Shown here in pieces: positions 34,939 through 46,319 of a stretch of DNA of 64,000 nt. This DNA comes from Mikania micrantha (lineage: Eukaryota > Streptophyta > Magnoliopsida > Asterales > Asteraceae). Both the position numbers and the translations under genes were made by a program. Numbering within the stretch: the stretch's first letter is position 1; every line of letters starts with the position of its first letter. The DNA lies in the NCBI GenBank assembly GCA_009363875.1, contig CM018695.1:68680313-68744312 (forward strand), given 5' to 3'. The notes under the pieces are model-generated. The model did no database searches. It saw nothing but the letters and a program-made list of their open reading frames with translations, and had not been told where the DNA came from.

Positions 34939-37704
34939 TCACGTACTGTTTACGATCACTGTTCCGGTGACGTTTCCGGCACTGATGTTACAGTCTCCCC
35001 TTGTTAAAGAAATTTCGTCCCGAAATTTAAGAGTTGTTATCGGGTACAGCTTCCTCTTCAACAGTTGGGGATACTTTGACTTCATGTGATCTTCACGTTC
35101 CCAAGTAAACTCGGGCCCGCGTCTTGAATTCCAACGAACCTCTACTATCGGAATACGGCTTCGCCTCAGTTGCTTGACTTTGCGATCCATAATCTCTAAA
35201 GGTTCTTCGATAAAGTGCAACTGATCATCAACTTGAATCTCTTCGAGTGGAATGACGAGTGATTCGTCAGCAAGGCATTTCTTTAAGTTCGAGACATGAA
35301 ACACGTCATGCACACCACTGAGTTCATCTGGTAATCTCAGTCGATAAGCTACAGGACCGATACGTTCGATGATTTCAAACGGTCCCACATATCGTGGTGC
35401 TAACTTGCCTTTTGTTCCAAAGCGTACTACACCTTTCCAAGGAGAAACCTTCAACATGACACGGTCTCCCACTTGGAATTCCAACGGCTTACGCCGTTTG
35501 TCAGCGTAGCTCTTCTGTCTGCTTCTTGTAGCTTGCAATCTTCTCTGAATCTGAGCAATCTTGTCAGTGGTTTCCTGAATCAGTTCTGGTCCAGTTATAC
35601 GATTATCTCCCACTTCGGCCCAGCAGATCGGTGATCGACATTTCCGGCCATAGAGAGCCTCGAACAGTGCACATCCGATACTGCTGTGATAACTGTTGTT
35701 GTAGGAGAACTCAATCAGTGGCAAATGAGAATCCCAATTCCCACCGAAATCCAAAACACAGGTTCTTAACATATCCTCTAGGGTTTGAATAGTACGTTCG
35801 CTTTGACCATCCGTTTGTGGGTGGTAAGCTGTACTCAGGTTTAACTGTGTCCCTAGAGATTTCTGCAGTGATTGCCAGAACCTTGATGTGAATCTGCTGT
35901 CTCTATCAGAAATAATAGACAATGGCACACCATGGCGTACCACTATCTCATTGATGTACAATCTCGCCAGTTTATCCATCGTGAAAGTCTCACGCATCGG
36001 CAAGAAGTGAGCAGATTTCGTCAAACGATCAATGATAACCCAGATAGTATCGTGACCACTGGAAGTGCGGGGTAGCTTGGTAATGAAATCCATAGCTATT
36101 TGTTCCCACTTCCAGAGCGGAATCTCAGGCTGTTCCAGTAAACCAGACGGTTTCTGGTGTTCCGCCTTTACCTTCGCACACGTTAGACATCGGCCGACGT
36201 ACTCGGCTATGTCTTTCTTCATTCCCGGCCACCAATAAAATCCACGTAAGTCTTGGTACATTTTATCAGCGCCTGGATGAACAGAATATCTAGTCTTGTG
36301 TGCTTCATCTAATATAAGCTTTCTCAGTTCATCTACCGCAGGAATCCATATACGATCCTGGTAGTAGATCATTCCATCAAGCTTAGTCTCTAAATGTTTC
36401 TCTGCTCCGCAGTCAAGTTCTTTCTTCAAGTTTCCCTTATCAACTGATTCCTGTTGGGCTTGAATGATTTTGTCTTGTAAGCTTGTCTGCACTGTCATCC
36501 CCATAGCCCTAACGCGTAGGGGTTTGACCCATTCTTTCCGGCTCAAGGCATCAGCTACAACGTTTGCCTTTCCCGGATGATACTTGATCACACAATCGTA
36601 ATCATTCAGAAGTTCAACCCAACGGCGTTGTCGCATGTTGAGTTCCTTCTGATCAAAGATATGCTGCAGACTCTTGTGATCAGTAAATATGGTACACTTG
36701 GTGCCATATAAGTAATGTCTCCAAATCTTCAATGCGAAGATTACAGCTCCCAGTTCCAGATCATGAGTAGTGTAATTCTTCTCATGAATCTTCAACTGTC
36801 TTGATGCATAGGCTATGACCTTGTCCCGTTGCATTAGTACGCAACCAAGTCCCTGATGGGATGCATCACAATACACAACAAAGTCATCACATCCTTCAGG
36901 GAGAGATAGGATTGGAGCATCACACAATTTCTGCTTCAATGTCTGAAAAGCGTCTTCTTGTTTCTGTTCCCAGACAAACGGTTCACTCTTCTGAGTTAAC
37001 TTAGTGAGAGGCAAAGCTATCTTAGAAAAGTTCGAGATGAACCTCCTATAATAGCCTGCCAATCCCAGAAAAGACCGTATCTCCGTTGGTGTCTTCGGAG
37101 TGTCCCAGTTCTTTATTGCTTCAATCTTGGCGGGATCTACGTGTATTCCCTCACTGTTGACTACGTGACCAAGAAACTGAACTTCCCTTAACCAAAATTC
37201 ACATTTAGAGAACTTGGCATAGAGCTTCTGTTCTGTCAACAGTTCCAAGATCTTTCTGAGATGTTGCTCGTGTTCTGCTGTGCTCTTGGAATAAATCAGT
37301 ATGTCATCAATAAAGACAATGACAAACTGATCCAGATACGGCTTGCACACTCGGTTCATGAGATCCATGAAAACCGCTGGTGCATTCGTCAATCCGAAAG
37401 GCATCACTAGGAATTCGTAATGCCCATATCTGGTTCGGAAAGCCGTCTTCGGTATGTCTTCATCTTGAACTCTAAGCTGATGATACCCGGACCGTAGATC
37501 TATTTTTGAGAAATACTGAGCTCCTTGCAACTGATCAAAGAAGTCGTCAATCCTCGGCAGTGGATACCGATTCTTGATAGTTAACTTGTTCAATTCTCGA
37601 TAGTCGATGCACATTCGAAACGATCCGTCTTTCTTCTTCACGAACAAAACCGGAGCTCCCCAAGGTGAGTAGCTCGGTCTAATAAATCCTTTATCCAGTA
37701 ATTC
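34939..37704 (-). CDS. pol: Element A pol: reverse transcriptase, RNase H, integrase, chromodomain
   Basis: The frame continues gag-pro after one TAG (37705-37707) and stays open for about 920 codons. In order: reverse transcriptase with VMPFGLTNAPAVF and FIDDILIYS at the catalytic site; RNase H with VYCDASHQGLG and VADALSR; integrase with an HHCC-type zinc region (HPGADKMY … CLTCAKVKAEH), Asp in MDFITKLP, Asp in IISDRDSRF, Glu in YHPQTDGQSERTIQTLE; then a GPFEIIERIGPVAYRL linker and a chromodomain-like tail with VEVRWNSRRGPEFTWERED. The stop (34939-34941) lies inside the 3' LTR. No other disruption seen. There is no own start codon, so it is expected as part of a gag-pol polyprotein. Confidence 0.92.
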   Translation of the reverse strand, partial: ELLDKGFIRPSYSPWGAPVLFVKKKDGSFRMCIDYRELNKLTIKNRYPLPRIDDFFDQLQGAQYFSKIDLRSGYHQLRVQDEDIPKTAFRTRYGHYEFLVMPFGLTNAPAVFMDLMNRVCKPYLDQFVIVFIDDILIYSKSTAEHEQHLRKILELLTEQKLYAKFSKCEFWLREVQFLGHVVNSEGIHVDPAKIEAIKNWDTPKTPTEIRSFLGLAGYYRRFISNFSKIALPLTKLTQKSEPFVWEQKQEDAFQTLKQKLCDAPILSLPEGCDDFVVYCDASHQGLGCVLMQRDKVIAYASRQLKIHEKNYTTHDLELGAVIFALKIWRHYLYGTKCTIFTDHKSLQHIFDQKELNMRQRRWVELLNDYDCVIKYHPGKANVVADALSRKEWVKPLRVRAMGMTVQTSLQDKIIQAQQESVDKGNLKKELDCGAEKHLETKLDGMIYYQDRIWIPAVDELRKLILDEAHKTRYSVHPGADKMYQDLRGFYWWPGMKKDIAEYVGRCLTCAKVKAEHQKPSGLLEQPEIPLWKWEQIAMDFITKLPRTSSGHDTIWVIIDRLTKSAHFLPMRETFTMDKLARLYINEIVVRHGVPLSIISDRDSRFTSRFWQSLQKSLGTQLNLSTAYHPQTDGQSERTIQTLEDMLRTCVLDFGGNWDSHLPLIEFSYNNSYHSSIGCALFEALYGRKCRSPICWAEVGDNRITGPELIQETTDKIAQIQRRLQATRSRQKSYADKRRKPLEFQVGDRVMLKVSPWKGVVRFGTKGKLAPRYVGPFEIIERIGPVAYRLRLPDELSGVHDVFHVSNLKKCLADESLVIPLEEIQVDDQLHFIEEPLEIMDRKVKQLRRSRIPIVEVRWNSRRGPEFTWEREDHMKSKYPQLLKRKLYPITTLKFRDEISLTRGDCNISAGNVTGTVIVNST
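34993..35028 (-). other. Element A polypurine tract and adjacent palindrome
   Basis: Element-strand AACAAGGGGAGAC directly abuts the 3' LTR (34993-35005) and should prime plus-strand DNA synthesis. Immediately before it is the palindrome AAATTTCGGGACGAAATTT (35010-35028), which is also the end of the pol frame. The same pair is at 45743-45777 (B) and 56296-56331 (C). Confidence 0.8.
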
Positions 37705-39708
37705 CTACAACTGGTTCGACAATTCCTGCATCTCCGAAGGTGCTAGCCTATAGGGAGATTTAGCAACAGGAGTTGCTCCAGGAACTAAGTCAATTCGAAA
37801 CTCTACCGGTCGCACAGGAGGCAAACCAGGTAGGTCTTCAGGAAATACTTCTGGATACTCTTTCACTACTGGTACGTCTTGAATCTCTTTCTGGGCTTTC
37901 TCCTTTTTCACTACATGAGCAAGGAAAGCTACACATTGCTTCTGTAAACACTTACGCGCCTTTATGCATGAAATGATTTTAACACTTCGTTTTGCCTGAT
38001 CCCCTCTAACTTCCAACACACGATCCTCTGGTAATGGAACTCGAAGCAGCTTCTCAGAACAGATGACTTCCACTCGGTTAAAGGAAAGCCAATCCATTCC
38101 AACAATGATGTCGAAACTACCCAACTCCATCGGTATCAAGTCGATGGCAAATGTATGACCGTCAAGTGTCAACGGGCAATTCCTGTATACTGTACTAACC
38201 GTGATCTGTTTTCCGTTAGCTACTTCTATAATATAAGGGGAGTCTAACTGTTCTTCTATAGAATCTAGTTGGCATGCAAAGTCGGCAGAGATAAAACTCT
38301 GATCCGCACCAGTGTCAAATAGAACAGATGCATAAAAGTCATGTAAGAGAAACGTACCAGTGACCACATTTGGGTCCTGGCGTGCAGCTGGTGCTCCAAT
38401 AACAAAAGCTCTTCCACGAGGAGCTTGAACTGCTTGTTGTGCCTTCTTCGGGCAGTTCTTTGCAAAGTGGCCTTGTTCGCCACAGTTGAAGCATCCACCA
38501 TTGTTCGAATTAGCTGGTGGAGGAAGTGCTAGAGCAGCATTGTTAACTGATGGATTTGGTGTCAGTCTGCACTGCTGAACCCAGTGCCCTTTTCTTCCAC
38601 AACCCGTGCATTGACGGCACTGGTTGTTTGCAGCATGATGATACTGGCATTTAGTACACAAAGGATGTGGGCCAGTATACTGTCTCTTGGGCACATTTTG
38701 TTGTGCCGTTGCTACTTGATTCAGGGGAGTAGCCATTGTGTAGTTCTTGATTAATTTATGTTTCTTCTTTGAGTGTTGCTGGTGATGTGGCTTCTTTGAA
38801 GACTCTTCCTTGCGTTTACCGGTGTCAGCCTCTTTCTTCAGTACTCCAGAGGATACCATCAGATCAGTGAGTTTTCCAGACAGTCTCACTTCTGATTCGA
38901 CAGTAGTAGGGTTGGCTGAAACAACCATTCCCTGAATGCAGGCGGGAAGTCCACCTACATAACGATCTATCCTCTTCTCTAAAGTTGGTACCATGTCTGG
39001 CACCAAAGCAATCAACTCGTGATAACGAGTAGTGTACCCCATGTGATCAGCCCCTTTCATCACATGGTTGGATAACTCAACTTCCAACTTCTGTAGCTCA
39101 TTCTTGGGGCAGAATTCTGTTCTCAGTAACGCCTTGAAGTCCTCCCATGGCATTGCCATAGCTTCTTCTCTTCCTCGGGCGTTGATCTGACCATTCCACC
39201 AGGTCAGAGCCCGCTTGTTGAATGTTCCAGCAGAGTAGCGGACTTTATGGTGCTCTGGACAGCTGCAGAGGTCCAGAGTAGCCTCAATCTTTTCAATCCA
39301 TTGGATTAATCCAACGGCTCCTTCAGATCCGCTAAAACTAGGCGGTTTACATCCTACGAATGACTTGTAGGAGTAGTGTGAGGTACCACCAGTATTCCCA
39401 CTGGCTTCTCCTGATGAATTGCCAGTGTTGTTGATCTCATTACGGAGAAGGTTGAACATCTCCGGTATCGCCTCTTTCATCTGATTGGTCATCTGGCTGC
39501 TCAGTAGAGTCACCAAAGCGATGGTGGTAGGATCCAGTATGGGAGTCGTGCCTGAACCTGATGCCTGTGTGATCAGTGGAGGAGGAGGTGGAGGCGGTGG
39601 AGGAGGTGGTGGTGGTGAGTCATTTGGTGATGGCGTTGAGGAGTGTGGAGCTTGGTCCTGTGATAATGGCAACAGAGGAGGTTGTCTTCGCGGTGGCATT
39701 CTGATCAT
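37705..39708 (-). CDS. gag-pro: Element A gag-protease
   Basis: From ATG at 39708 (MIRMPPRRQPP; the same start is seen in element C) to TAG at 37705. A proline-rich N-terminus with a run of 13 prolines precedes the retrotransposon gag domain (KRALTWWNGQI, then DFKALLRTEFCP). Two CCHC zinc knuckles follow (CTGCGRKGHWVQQC, CFNCGEQGHFAKNC). The aspartic protease has LFDTGADQSFIS and a DIIVGMDWLS segment. Gag packages RNA and protease matures the polyprotein. The closing TAG sits where the frame otherwise flows into reverse transcriptase. It may be a nonsense mutation (one base from CAG, Gln) or a read-through site. Confidence 0.92.
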   Translation of the reverse strand: MIRMPPRRQPPLLPLSQDQAPHSSTPSPNDSPPPPPPPPPPPPPLITQASGSGTTPILDPTTIALVTLLSSQMTNQMKEAIPEMFNLLRNEINNTGNSSGEASGNTGGTSHYSYKSFVGCKPPSFSGSEGAVGLIQWIEKIEATLDLCSCPEHHKVRYSAGTFNKRALTWWNGQINARGREEAMAMPWEDFKALLRTEFCPKNELQKLEVELSNHVMKGADHMGYTTRYHELIALVPDMVPTLEKRIDRYVGGLPACIQGMVVSANPTTVESEVRLSGKLTDLMVSSGVLKKEADTGKRKEESSKKPHHQQHSKKKHKLIKNYTMATPLNQVATAQQNVPKRQYTGPHPLCTKCQYHHAANNQCRQCTGCGRKGHWVQQCRLTPNPSVNNAALALPPPANSNNGGCFNCGEQGHFAKNCPKKAQQAVQAPRGRAFVIGAPAARQDPNVVTGTFLLHDFYASVLFDTGADQSFISADFACQLDSIEEQLDSPYIIEVANGKQITVSTVYRNCPLTLDGHTFAIDLIPMELGSFDIIVGMDWLSFNRVEVICSEKLLRVPLPEDRVLEVRGDQAKRSVKIISCIKARKCLQKQCVAFLAHVVKKEKAQKEIQDVPVVKEYPEVFPEDLPGLPPVRPVEFRIDLVPGATPVAKSPYRLAPSEMQELSNQL

Positions 39709-39852
39709 AACCAAAGTAACATTGGTTAGTGCAATGATCGAATGCAGAAGACATAATGCAATAGGCCTTAAATCCTATATTCTCTACATGCAGGGTTCCT
39801 AGGTTATAGTCTAGGCCAAACCATTTAAATAAATGACCTATATTTCTCTATA

Positions 39853-39873
39853 ACCATGGCTCTGATACCAATC
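39853..39873 (-). other. Element A primer-binding site
   Basis: Three bases inside the 5' LTR the element strand reads TGGTATCAGAGC (39870-39859), complementary to the 3' end of plant initiator tRNA-Met, the usual primer for chromoviruses. Confidence 0.9.
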
Positions 39874-42800
39874 TGTCACACCCCGAGCCGGCGGGATAGG
39901 ATCGGTTGTCCCGACGGGCGGAAAGTTCCCGGGGCGCGATATCGTGAGTGATAATCGTGATGATCAGATTGTTTACATTGCACATGATACAAATGAGAAA
40001 TGCTAAATATAATAGAATTACAAAGTTAAATTACATCAGTATTGTTTATAATTTAACAATGTAAATCTATCATCAACATCATAAATTTCTATCTTGTATT
40101 TACACAAGATATACAAAATAAATTGTATAATGATGTCTTCAAAAGTATGCAGGTCCAAAATACTAAGCCTTCTATCTGAAGTCCTAGTCCAAAATGGATA
40201 ACTCCTTAGTTGACCTGTTCGTCACCTGAGAAGTCATGCAAAAAGATCAAGTCAACACATGGTTGGTGAGTTCATAGAATTTTGTAAATGAAAATGATTT
40301 GAAAACCTCTTCCGGTAAAGACCCTAACCTCATTAGCATCACCTGTATCATCCAGATCGGTATGCTTATATATAGGGCATACCCCTGGGTCAAGGCTACA
40401 ACCCCGCCCAGACGCCATCCCACCACATACTAATCCGCATAGGACATTGATGTTAATGATAATTAAGCATTTTTACCTAACACACTTCTGATTTAGATTA
40501 TGATTTCCCAAAACTTGGTTTACCTTTGACTCTCTTGATTTTGAACATAGATACATGATTTCCCAAAAGTCAGTGATAAAAATAAAATGTTAATTATTTA
40601 ATTAAATAATAAATAAATAAAACATTTAAATACAACTAAGACATGATGATTGAGCAAAATTTTACTCAATCAATTAGACTTAGTTGTTGGTGGTTGTCCA
40701 AGTTGTAACCTCTCACACGTGACCCATACCAGGCATAATCTCACAAGGAGTATACCTGGGCGTGACGGGATTTTAATGATGCCCATACAGTCTGACCCAA
40801 AGGTCTTCTGTACATGCGGGGACTTTAATGTTTTGCCCTTACAGCTTGACCCAAAGGTCTTCTGTACATGCGGGGACTTTAAGGATATCCTTTGATTCTT
40901 GATCTCTTGATTCTCTTAGACTTTGATATTGATTTCAATGATTGTTCACGTTGTTGCCCGTATAGCCTGACTACAAGAGTCTTCTATACCTGAAGGGACT
41001 TTATATGTGTGTTACACGTGATCTTGATTCCATATACAACTGACATCCACCTTAGCTTGATTGTTAATGATTTCATTAGATTATAATGATTTCATTATTA
41101 CAATGATTCACACACATTTATGATTTCTGATTTCCTTGAGTCTCTTGATCTTGATCTTTAGAATTCCCATGATTCACAATGATAATTGATTTGATTATGA
41201 TTCTTTGTGCTCAGATCCCACACTGAGTTATGATTCCTTTGAATGTGATCTTTTGATTTTGTTCAATTGATTTCACCTTGAATTTAGATTCTTGAATTTG
41301 AGCTTGATGGACTATGGGTTGATTTGGAGTTTGAATTTAAAGTATTACTCATAAGAGTACTTTAATTAATTTGGACATTTGATCTGTGTAATAATTACCT
41401 AGACAGGAGTCTAGGAGTATCAATAAACATATATATGTAACAACATATAATAAATAAAAGCATTTAGATAAACAGTTTAAATAAAAACAGTTTACGCATG
41501 CTTCTCAGCCCCGCGTTTTAAAACAAAAATGTTTAGAAAAGGGGCAATGAACTCACCTGTGTTGCTTTGTATAGAATTACCACAAAATGCGCGCTCGTTG
41601 TTGTAGTTTATGTATCTTTAGCACCTGAGTTATTTTAACAGAATTTGCATACGATAAGCATATATAATAGGCGTTGTAACTAGGGTTTGGTCTTGGTGTG
41701 CAACTAAGTGTCCTATGATTACTAATGATTTTCTATGACTTTATCTAACTGAATTAAACTTATTACTCGTAAGTAATAACCCTAATCCCACATTAATCAG
41801 TTTAAGACTTTAAGTAGAACATTTTCAATTTCATTCATTTTAAGTTAATCCATTTTATAGAACACTTATTTAGAAAATCATTCAATTGGTTTTAACATAG
41901 TTTACAATTTAGTTTCTTTAATTAAAACATAATTACTTTAAATAAAACAAGTTTCTTGGCATGATGGGCTTAAGTTAAGCCCATTGGGCCAACCTCGGCC
42001 CCATTATTAGATTTCTAACTTTGAATGATTTCTTGGTAGTTATTTAATTAACTAATCCTTGATAGTTTATGAAAACCATCTATGTTATTTATATGCCTTT
42101 ATAGCATTTTCTAAGGCTAGGTGTTAAGTATTAAATCAATACCCGATTATCCTTTGGAAACCCTTGTGATTTAACCCACACACCCACGTAAACTAACCCA
42201 TGCACACTCATACTTGACTCACATGCATGCTCACACACACCATTTCTCATGCATGCAAACACAAATGTGATCCAAACCCTACCCGGCTCTAGTCCTCATG
42301 ACCGATCCATCATGATCAAAGATGGGCCGGGGACGTGTCTTGGGCCGACAGCAAATGCATTGGGCCTGAGGAATTTTGGCCGAGTGAGTGTAGGGGTCGA
42401 ATGAAGTCCCATCGAATAAGCTAGTGGCGATTGAGAGTGGTCCGATTGAGATTGTGGTCGAATGAGTGTTGATCGGCCGAAAGGGACATGTGGCGAATGG
42501 TACTGGTTCGGCGAGAGAAGGTTGACCGATTGACTAAGTCCCGATCGAATGAGTCTAGTTGGCTAAGTGTCGAATGACTAGAAGTGCCGAATGAGTTAGC
42601 ATGGCCGAGTGATAGGTTGATTCGGCCGAATGAAAGGTTGCTCCATTCGAACATTTGAAGCAGGTCCATTCGGCGAATGAGGAAAGAGCTGGACGAATGA
42701 AAGTTACCCGGTTGTGGCTATTCGGTGGGAGTCATTCGATGATCTATGGTGGTCTCATTCGGCGAATAGAGGGAGATTGGGCTTCATTCGTGAAGCTGAT

Positions 42801-43925
42801 GAAGGCCCATTCGGCCAATGGTTTCCACCCAGATGCAAGGTTCGAAAATAAAATTTTAAAATCATCCTATAGGCCAACCCTTGTTCCTACTTCATCCTAA
42901 GGTGTTGTGGAGTGACTCCTAGAACTTGAAATGGTTTAACATGGTGTAGAACCGGTTTAGAAGATGGGTTCGTGATTAGGGTTTTCAAACCCTTAAATCG
43001 ACCGAAAACTTAGATTTTTACCTCAAATCTGTTGGATGCAACCTTAGATTTGTTGTACTTTCGTGTTCTACTAGTGATGATGGTGATTTAGACACCAAGA
43101 ACATAAAATTTGGTGAAGAAACAACCAAGAAATCTTAGTGAGAAGGTGGAATTTCTTGTGAAGGTTTAGAGAGAGAAAGAGACGAACGAGGTTGGGGGTT
43201 TGGGGCTGGTGGTTGTGGGTTGTTGTGGCATTAAAGGCCACAATTAATGTGGGAAAATACCCGGGTTTGTTCGGGTTCGTTCGGTTTCGCGTGGTTTTGC
43301 GTAAAATCACCGGTTTCTCGTCGTTTTCGTAACGAAATGACTCGGTTTTAAAATAAGATTATAAAATTTATTTTAGGTTGTGATTCCTAATAAATTAACT
43401 AAATATATTTCAATTATTTAATTTACGAAATATTTAATTATCGTTTAAATCGAATCGCGCGGTCATCGCGCGTAATTGTTCGAATCGTCACCCGACCAAA
43501 CACGACGATAACTACACTTTTCAATAGTGTTTTCTAATTGTTGAACATCATTCAGAACGTTAAACTTTCAGGTTTATTCGTACAGATCGTCACCTATACG
43601 AATAATCCGTCGGTTTAGCATTCACGTAACGACATTCGTGTTGTTTTGTTCTGTAAGGCCTCACATACGTTAATACATAATAAGATCCTAACAAATAAAT
43701 CACATGATGGTTCTGTGTTGCCAGATAATTATCTGACTCAAGAACCATTGTTCTGAATTGATTTATCTGAAATGGCTATGAATTCACTGTTTTGATAACA
43801 TGAAATGATACTGAAACTCAATATGAATATGAAATACACTAGATTACATAAGATTTGTACCTGATTACTGTTCACGTACTGTTTACGATCACTGTTCCGG
43901 TGACGTTTCCGGCACTGATGTTACA
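39874..43925 (-). repeat. Element A 5' LTR
   Basis: 4052 bp, nearly identical to 30932-34992. In element orientation it starts TGTAACATCAGTGCCGG and ends GGCTCGGGGTGTGACA, the same ends as element C. On the element strand a CT-rich leader (CTCTCTCT near 43170, after a CTTTAATGCC stretch) suggests transcription starts about 0.7 kb into the LTR. Putative intron at 40226-41556 and TATA-bearing block near 40325-40480, as in the other copy. Confidence 0.93.
40226..41556 (-). other. Putative leader intron in LTR A (5' copy)
   Basis: Same donor (41556) and acceptor (40226) modules and same 1331-bp length as the 3' copy. This copy would be in the transcribed leader of a full-length element RNA. Confidence 0.5.
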
Positions 43926-43930
43926 TCAAC

Positions 43931-45742
43931 CCAGCCCCAAGGCTCGGCCAACTGAAAAAGTCTTAACAGCCATAAGGTTCGTGACCACAAAGTACTAAGG
44001 TTCGGCCGACTAGGGAGTAGTTTCGTGGCTTCTAGACCCAACAGGGTTCGGCCAAGGCACTAATAGGTTCGTGGGTTCCTTGATGCAAGAAGGTTCGGCC
44101 CTTATGGGAGGGTTCGCTTCATGCATGGTTCGGCTCCCAGATGAGGTTCGCTTGATAACACAGGCTCGGCTATCGGGCAAAAGGTTCGTAGCTCCAGGGA
44201 GGGTTCGCTGAGAAGACACAGGTTCGGTGATGGTTCGCTTGACACCAGAGAGGGTTCGGCTCCCATAAGGTTCGGCCCGTAGGGGGGAGTAGGGTTCGCC
44301 ACCCTTTTTAGGGTTCGGCGGCCAAGTATGGTTCGGCCATGGCGGCACCATTCACGAACCAGCACCCCTCCCTTTCACTGTTCATCACCATCAGCCCTAA
44401 ATGGTTACAGGTTCGTCTATGGTTGTCACAGGTGAAGACTAGTATCGTTTAACAGATTCATAACTCGTAATGTTGTGTAAAAGATGATAATCAAGTCAAA
44501 TAGGGTTTTCAAACAAATCTGAAAAGTAAAGCCTCGATTTACCTTGAAATAATGACCCAATGTAGGCTTTCTTCCTCTCGTTCCCACGGTCATTTGGGCG
44601 CCAAGATCTCGCGAATCCGTTGGGTATCGAGTGAGAAAATCTAGAGAGAAGTTGGGTAGAATGTGGGTGACGAATTTTTGAACTAGAGAGAGAAAGAAGG
44701 ATGGGGAAATGAATGAAAAGGAGGAGGTGTTCCTCCTTATATCGCGTATCGTCCCCCGCGTGCTTGGTCTCGTTTTTATCGCGATATTATTTTAGAAACA
44801 CTCGGTTTTGCTCGTAAAACATATTTAAAACATGGATTGTTTAAATTATTGTATTTCGTTACAATAAAATGATTTTAAATAAAATCGTTTAAATAAAACG
44901 TCTCCGTTTATTTTTGTTAAATTAATTATTTAAATAAAACGTTTTGTTCGGATTCGTTTTAGGTTGTGATCCCTAATAAACGTTTTTAATTTATTTTTCT
45001 TGTTTTATTATCGTTAAGTATTATTATGTTATCTCGTTGAAACGCGTTATTTACGTACGCATTCGTAAAGATCGTCACCTTTGCGAATCCGACGCTCGTA
45101 TCGTATTTCGATTTGATTTACAATTTATGGAATATCGTGTCAGAATATTATTCCTAATAATCATATTCGTGTGAATCGTCACCCACGCGAATACATTATC
45201 AAGTTAATACTTCTGAATTAATATTCGCGTTTAAGTTATGTTCGTAACCTCACCATCGCGTTATTACTTCATATTATAGTTCCATTAATTTATTAACCTA
45301 AATATCATAATTCTCAATCCAAAACCCACTAAACCATATCACTGACACATCCGTGATAGACCGAAATATGCATATGTATAGGGCATATGTAGGGGTCAGT
45401 CGCAACAGCCCTAGCCACCGTCCCACCGCTATTTCGATAAACCATGACGATGTGTCCTTGACTATGTTTAGTAACCAACTAGTAACAAACTTCAATTTCT
45501 TTACATTTCAAACCAGTAAACCATTATATGTGTTTTCATCTGCGATAAACTCTCTGGTCCTGTTTAGTTGGATTACAACTAAACTTCCCATGGTTTACGC
45601 GTATAATAATTTATTCTAAATATGTATACCAATAACAGTGATAATCATCAAATAATTCATCATCATTAATAATTACAAATCCCAGGTCGTAACAGTACAA
45701 TCGTACGGATGTATGGATGACCGGATATACAGTGATGTTACA
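43931..45742 (-). repeat. Element B 3' LTR, right part
   Basis: Continues LTR B after the nested element. About 43940-44400 is a cluster of GGTTCGGCC/GGTTCGC words. A CT-rich leader-like stretch (minus strand) with a TATA-like GATATAAGG is near 44735-44745. Two quasi-palindromes are at 45061-45088 and 45165-45192. Frames 44010-44365 reflect the motif cluster only. Confidence 0.85.
43940..44400 (-). repeat. Cluster of CGAACC motifs in LTR B
   Basis: In element orientation CGAACC or GCCGAACC recurs roughly every 15-35 bp. It parallels the CGAACC cluster of LTR C (about 50990-51300). Element A inserted at its edge. Confidence 0.7.
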
Positions 45743-45776
45743 GTCTCCCCTAGTTAAGGGAATTTCGTCCCGAAAT

Positions 45777-46316
45777 TCAACTTGGAGTGTCCGTAGTGAA
45801 TAAATGTGGGTACTTAAGCTTCATCTGATCTTCCCTCTCCCAGGTGAATTCTGGATCCCGTTTTGATTCCCAACGTACTTTGACAATTTGAATTCTACTG
45901 CGTTTAAGTTTCTTAACCTCACGATCCATTATCTCCACTGGTCTTTTAGTAAAGTGCATGGTATCATCGACGTGAATGTCATCAAGTGGTACCTGAAGAT
46001 CCTGATCAGCTAAGCACTTTCTCAAATTGGACACGTGAAACGTCGGGTGCACGTTACTAAGTTCAGAAGGAAGTTCCAATTTGTAGGCAACCTTCCCAAT
46101 CCGTTCAAGGATTTTGAAAGGGCCAACATATTGTGGAGCAAGCTTACCCTTCTTCCCGAATCGAACAACGCCCTTCCAAGGCGATACCTTAAGCTCCTAC
46201 CTCGAACTCTAAAGGTTTCCTTCTTTTATCCGCGTAGCTTTTCTGTCTACTGCGTGCAGCTAACAGATTGTCACGGATCTGGCGGATCTTGTCAGTCATT
46301 TCTTGGATAATCTCGG
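45777..46316 (-). pseudogene. Element B pol 3' end (integrase tail and chromodomain), broken
   Basis: Two pieces in different frames. The upstream piece has QEMTDKIRQIRDNLLAARSR and KRRKPLEFEVGA, the end of integrase. A small deletion near 46195 shifts the frame before the GPF linker. The downstream piece (start 46079) has FHVSNLRKCLADQDL, EIMDREVKKLKRSRI and DPEFTWERED, the chromodomain-like tail seen in element A. Upstream pol and gag are missing. Dead. Confidence 0.85.
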
Positions 46317-46319
46317 GCC

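Larger units (their letters stand above)
30932..34992 (-). repeat. Element A 3' LTR
   Basis: 4061 bp, TGTCACACC…GATGTTACA on the + strand. The pol frame runs a short way into it. It contains short tandem repeats, a TATA-bearing conserved block, splice-like modules, a cluster of CGAATG motifs and a quasi-palindrome. Frames 31708-31953, 33488-33967 and 34138-34377 are not credible proteins. Confidence 0.93.
30932..43925 (-). mobile_element. Element A: near-complete Tekay/Del-type chromovirus, 13.0 kb
   Basis: Two LTRs (30932-34992 and 39874-43925) flank gag-pro and pol on the minus strand, with a perfect target duplication TCAAC (30927-30931 and 43926-43930). The primer-binding site and polypurine tract are in place. 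Integrase is followed by a chromodomain-like tail, so it is a chromovirus; long LTRs and this tail fit Tekay/Del. By eye the LTRs differ at about twenty positions plus a 10-bp deletion in the right copy (near 42144), about 99.5% identity, so the insertion is young. One in-frame stop separates gag-pro from pol. Confidence 0.93.
29271..46319 (-). mobile_element. Element B: truncated Tekay-like chromovirus, host of nested element A
   Basis: In element orientation only the 3' LTR and the end of pol remain. The LTR (TGTAACACC start at 29271, GATGTTACA end at 45742) is split by element A between 30931 and 43931; its own length is about 3.47 kb. Beyond it lie the polypurine-tract equivalent and a broken pol 3' end (45777-46316). 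The 5' part is missing, with the breakpoint near 46319, about 0.5 kb from the TMEM18 start codon. No target duplication can be shown. Confidence 0.85.
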
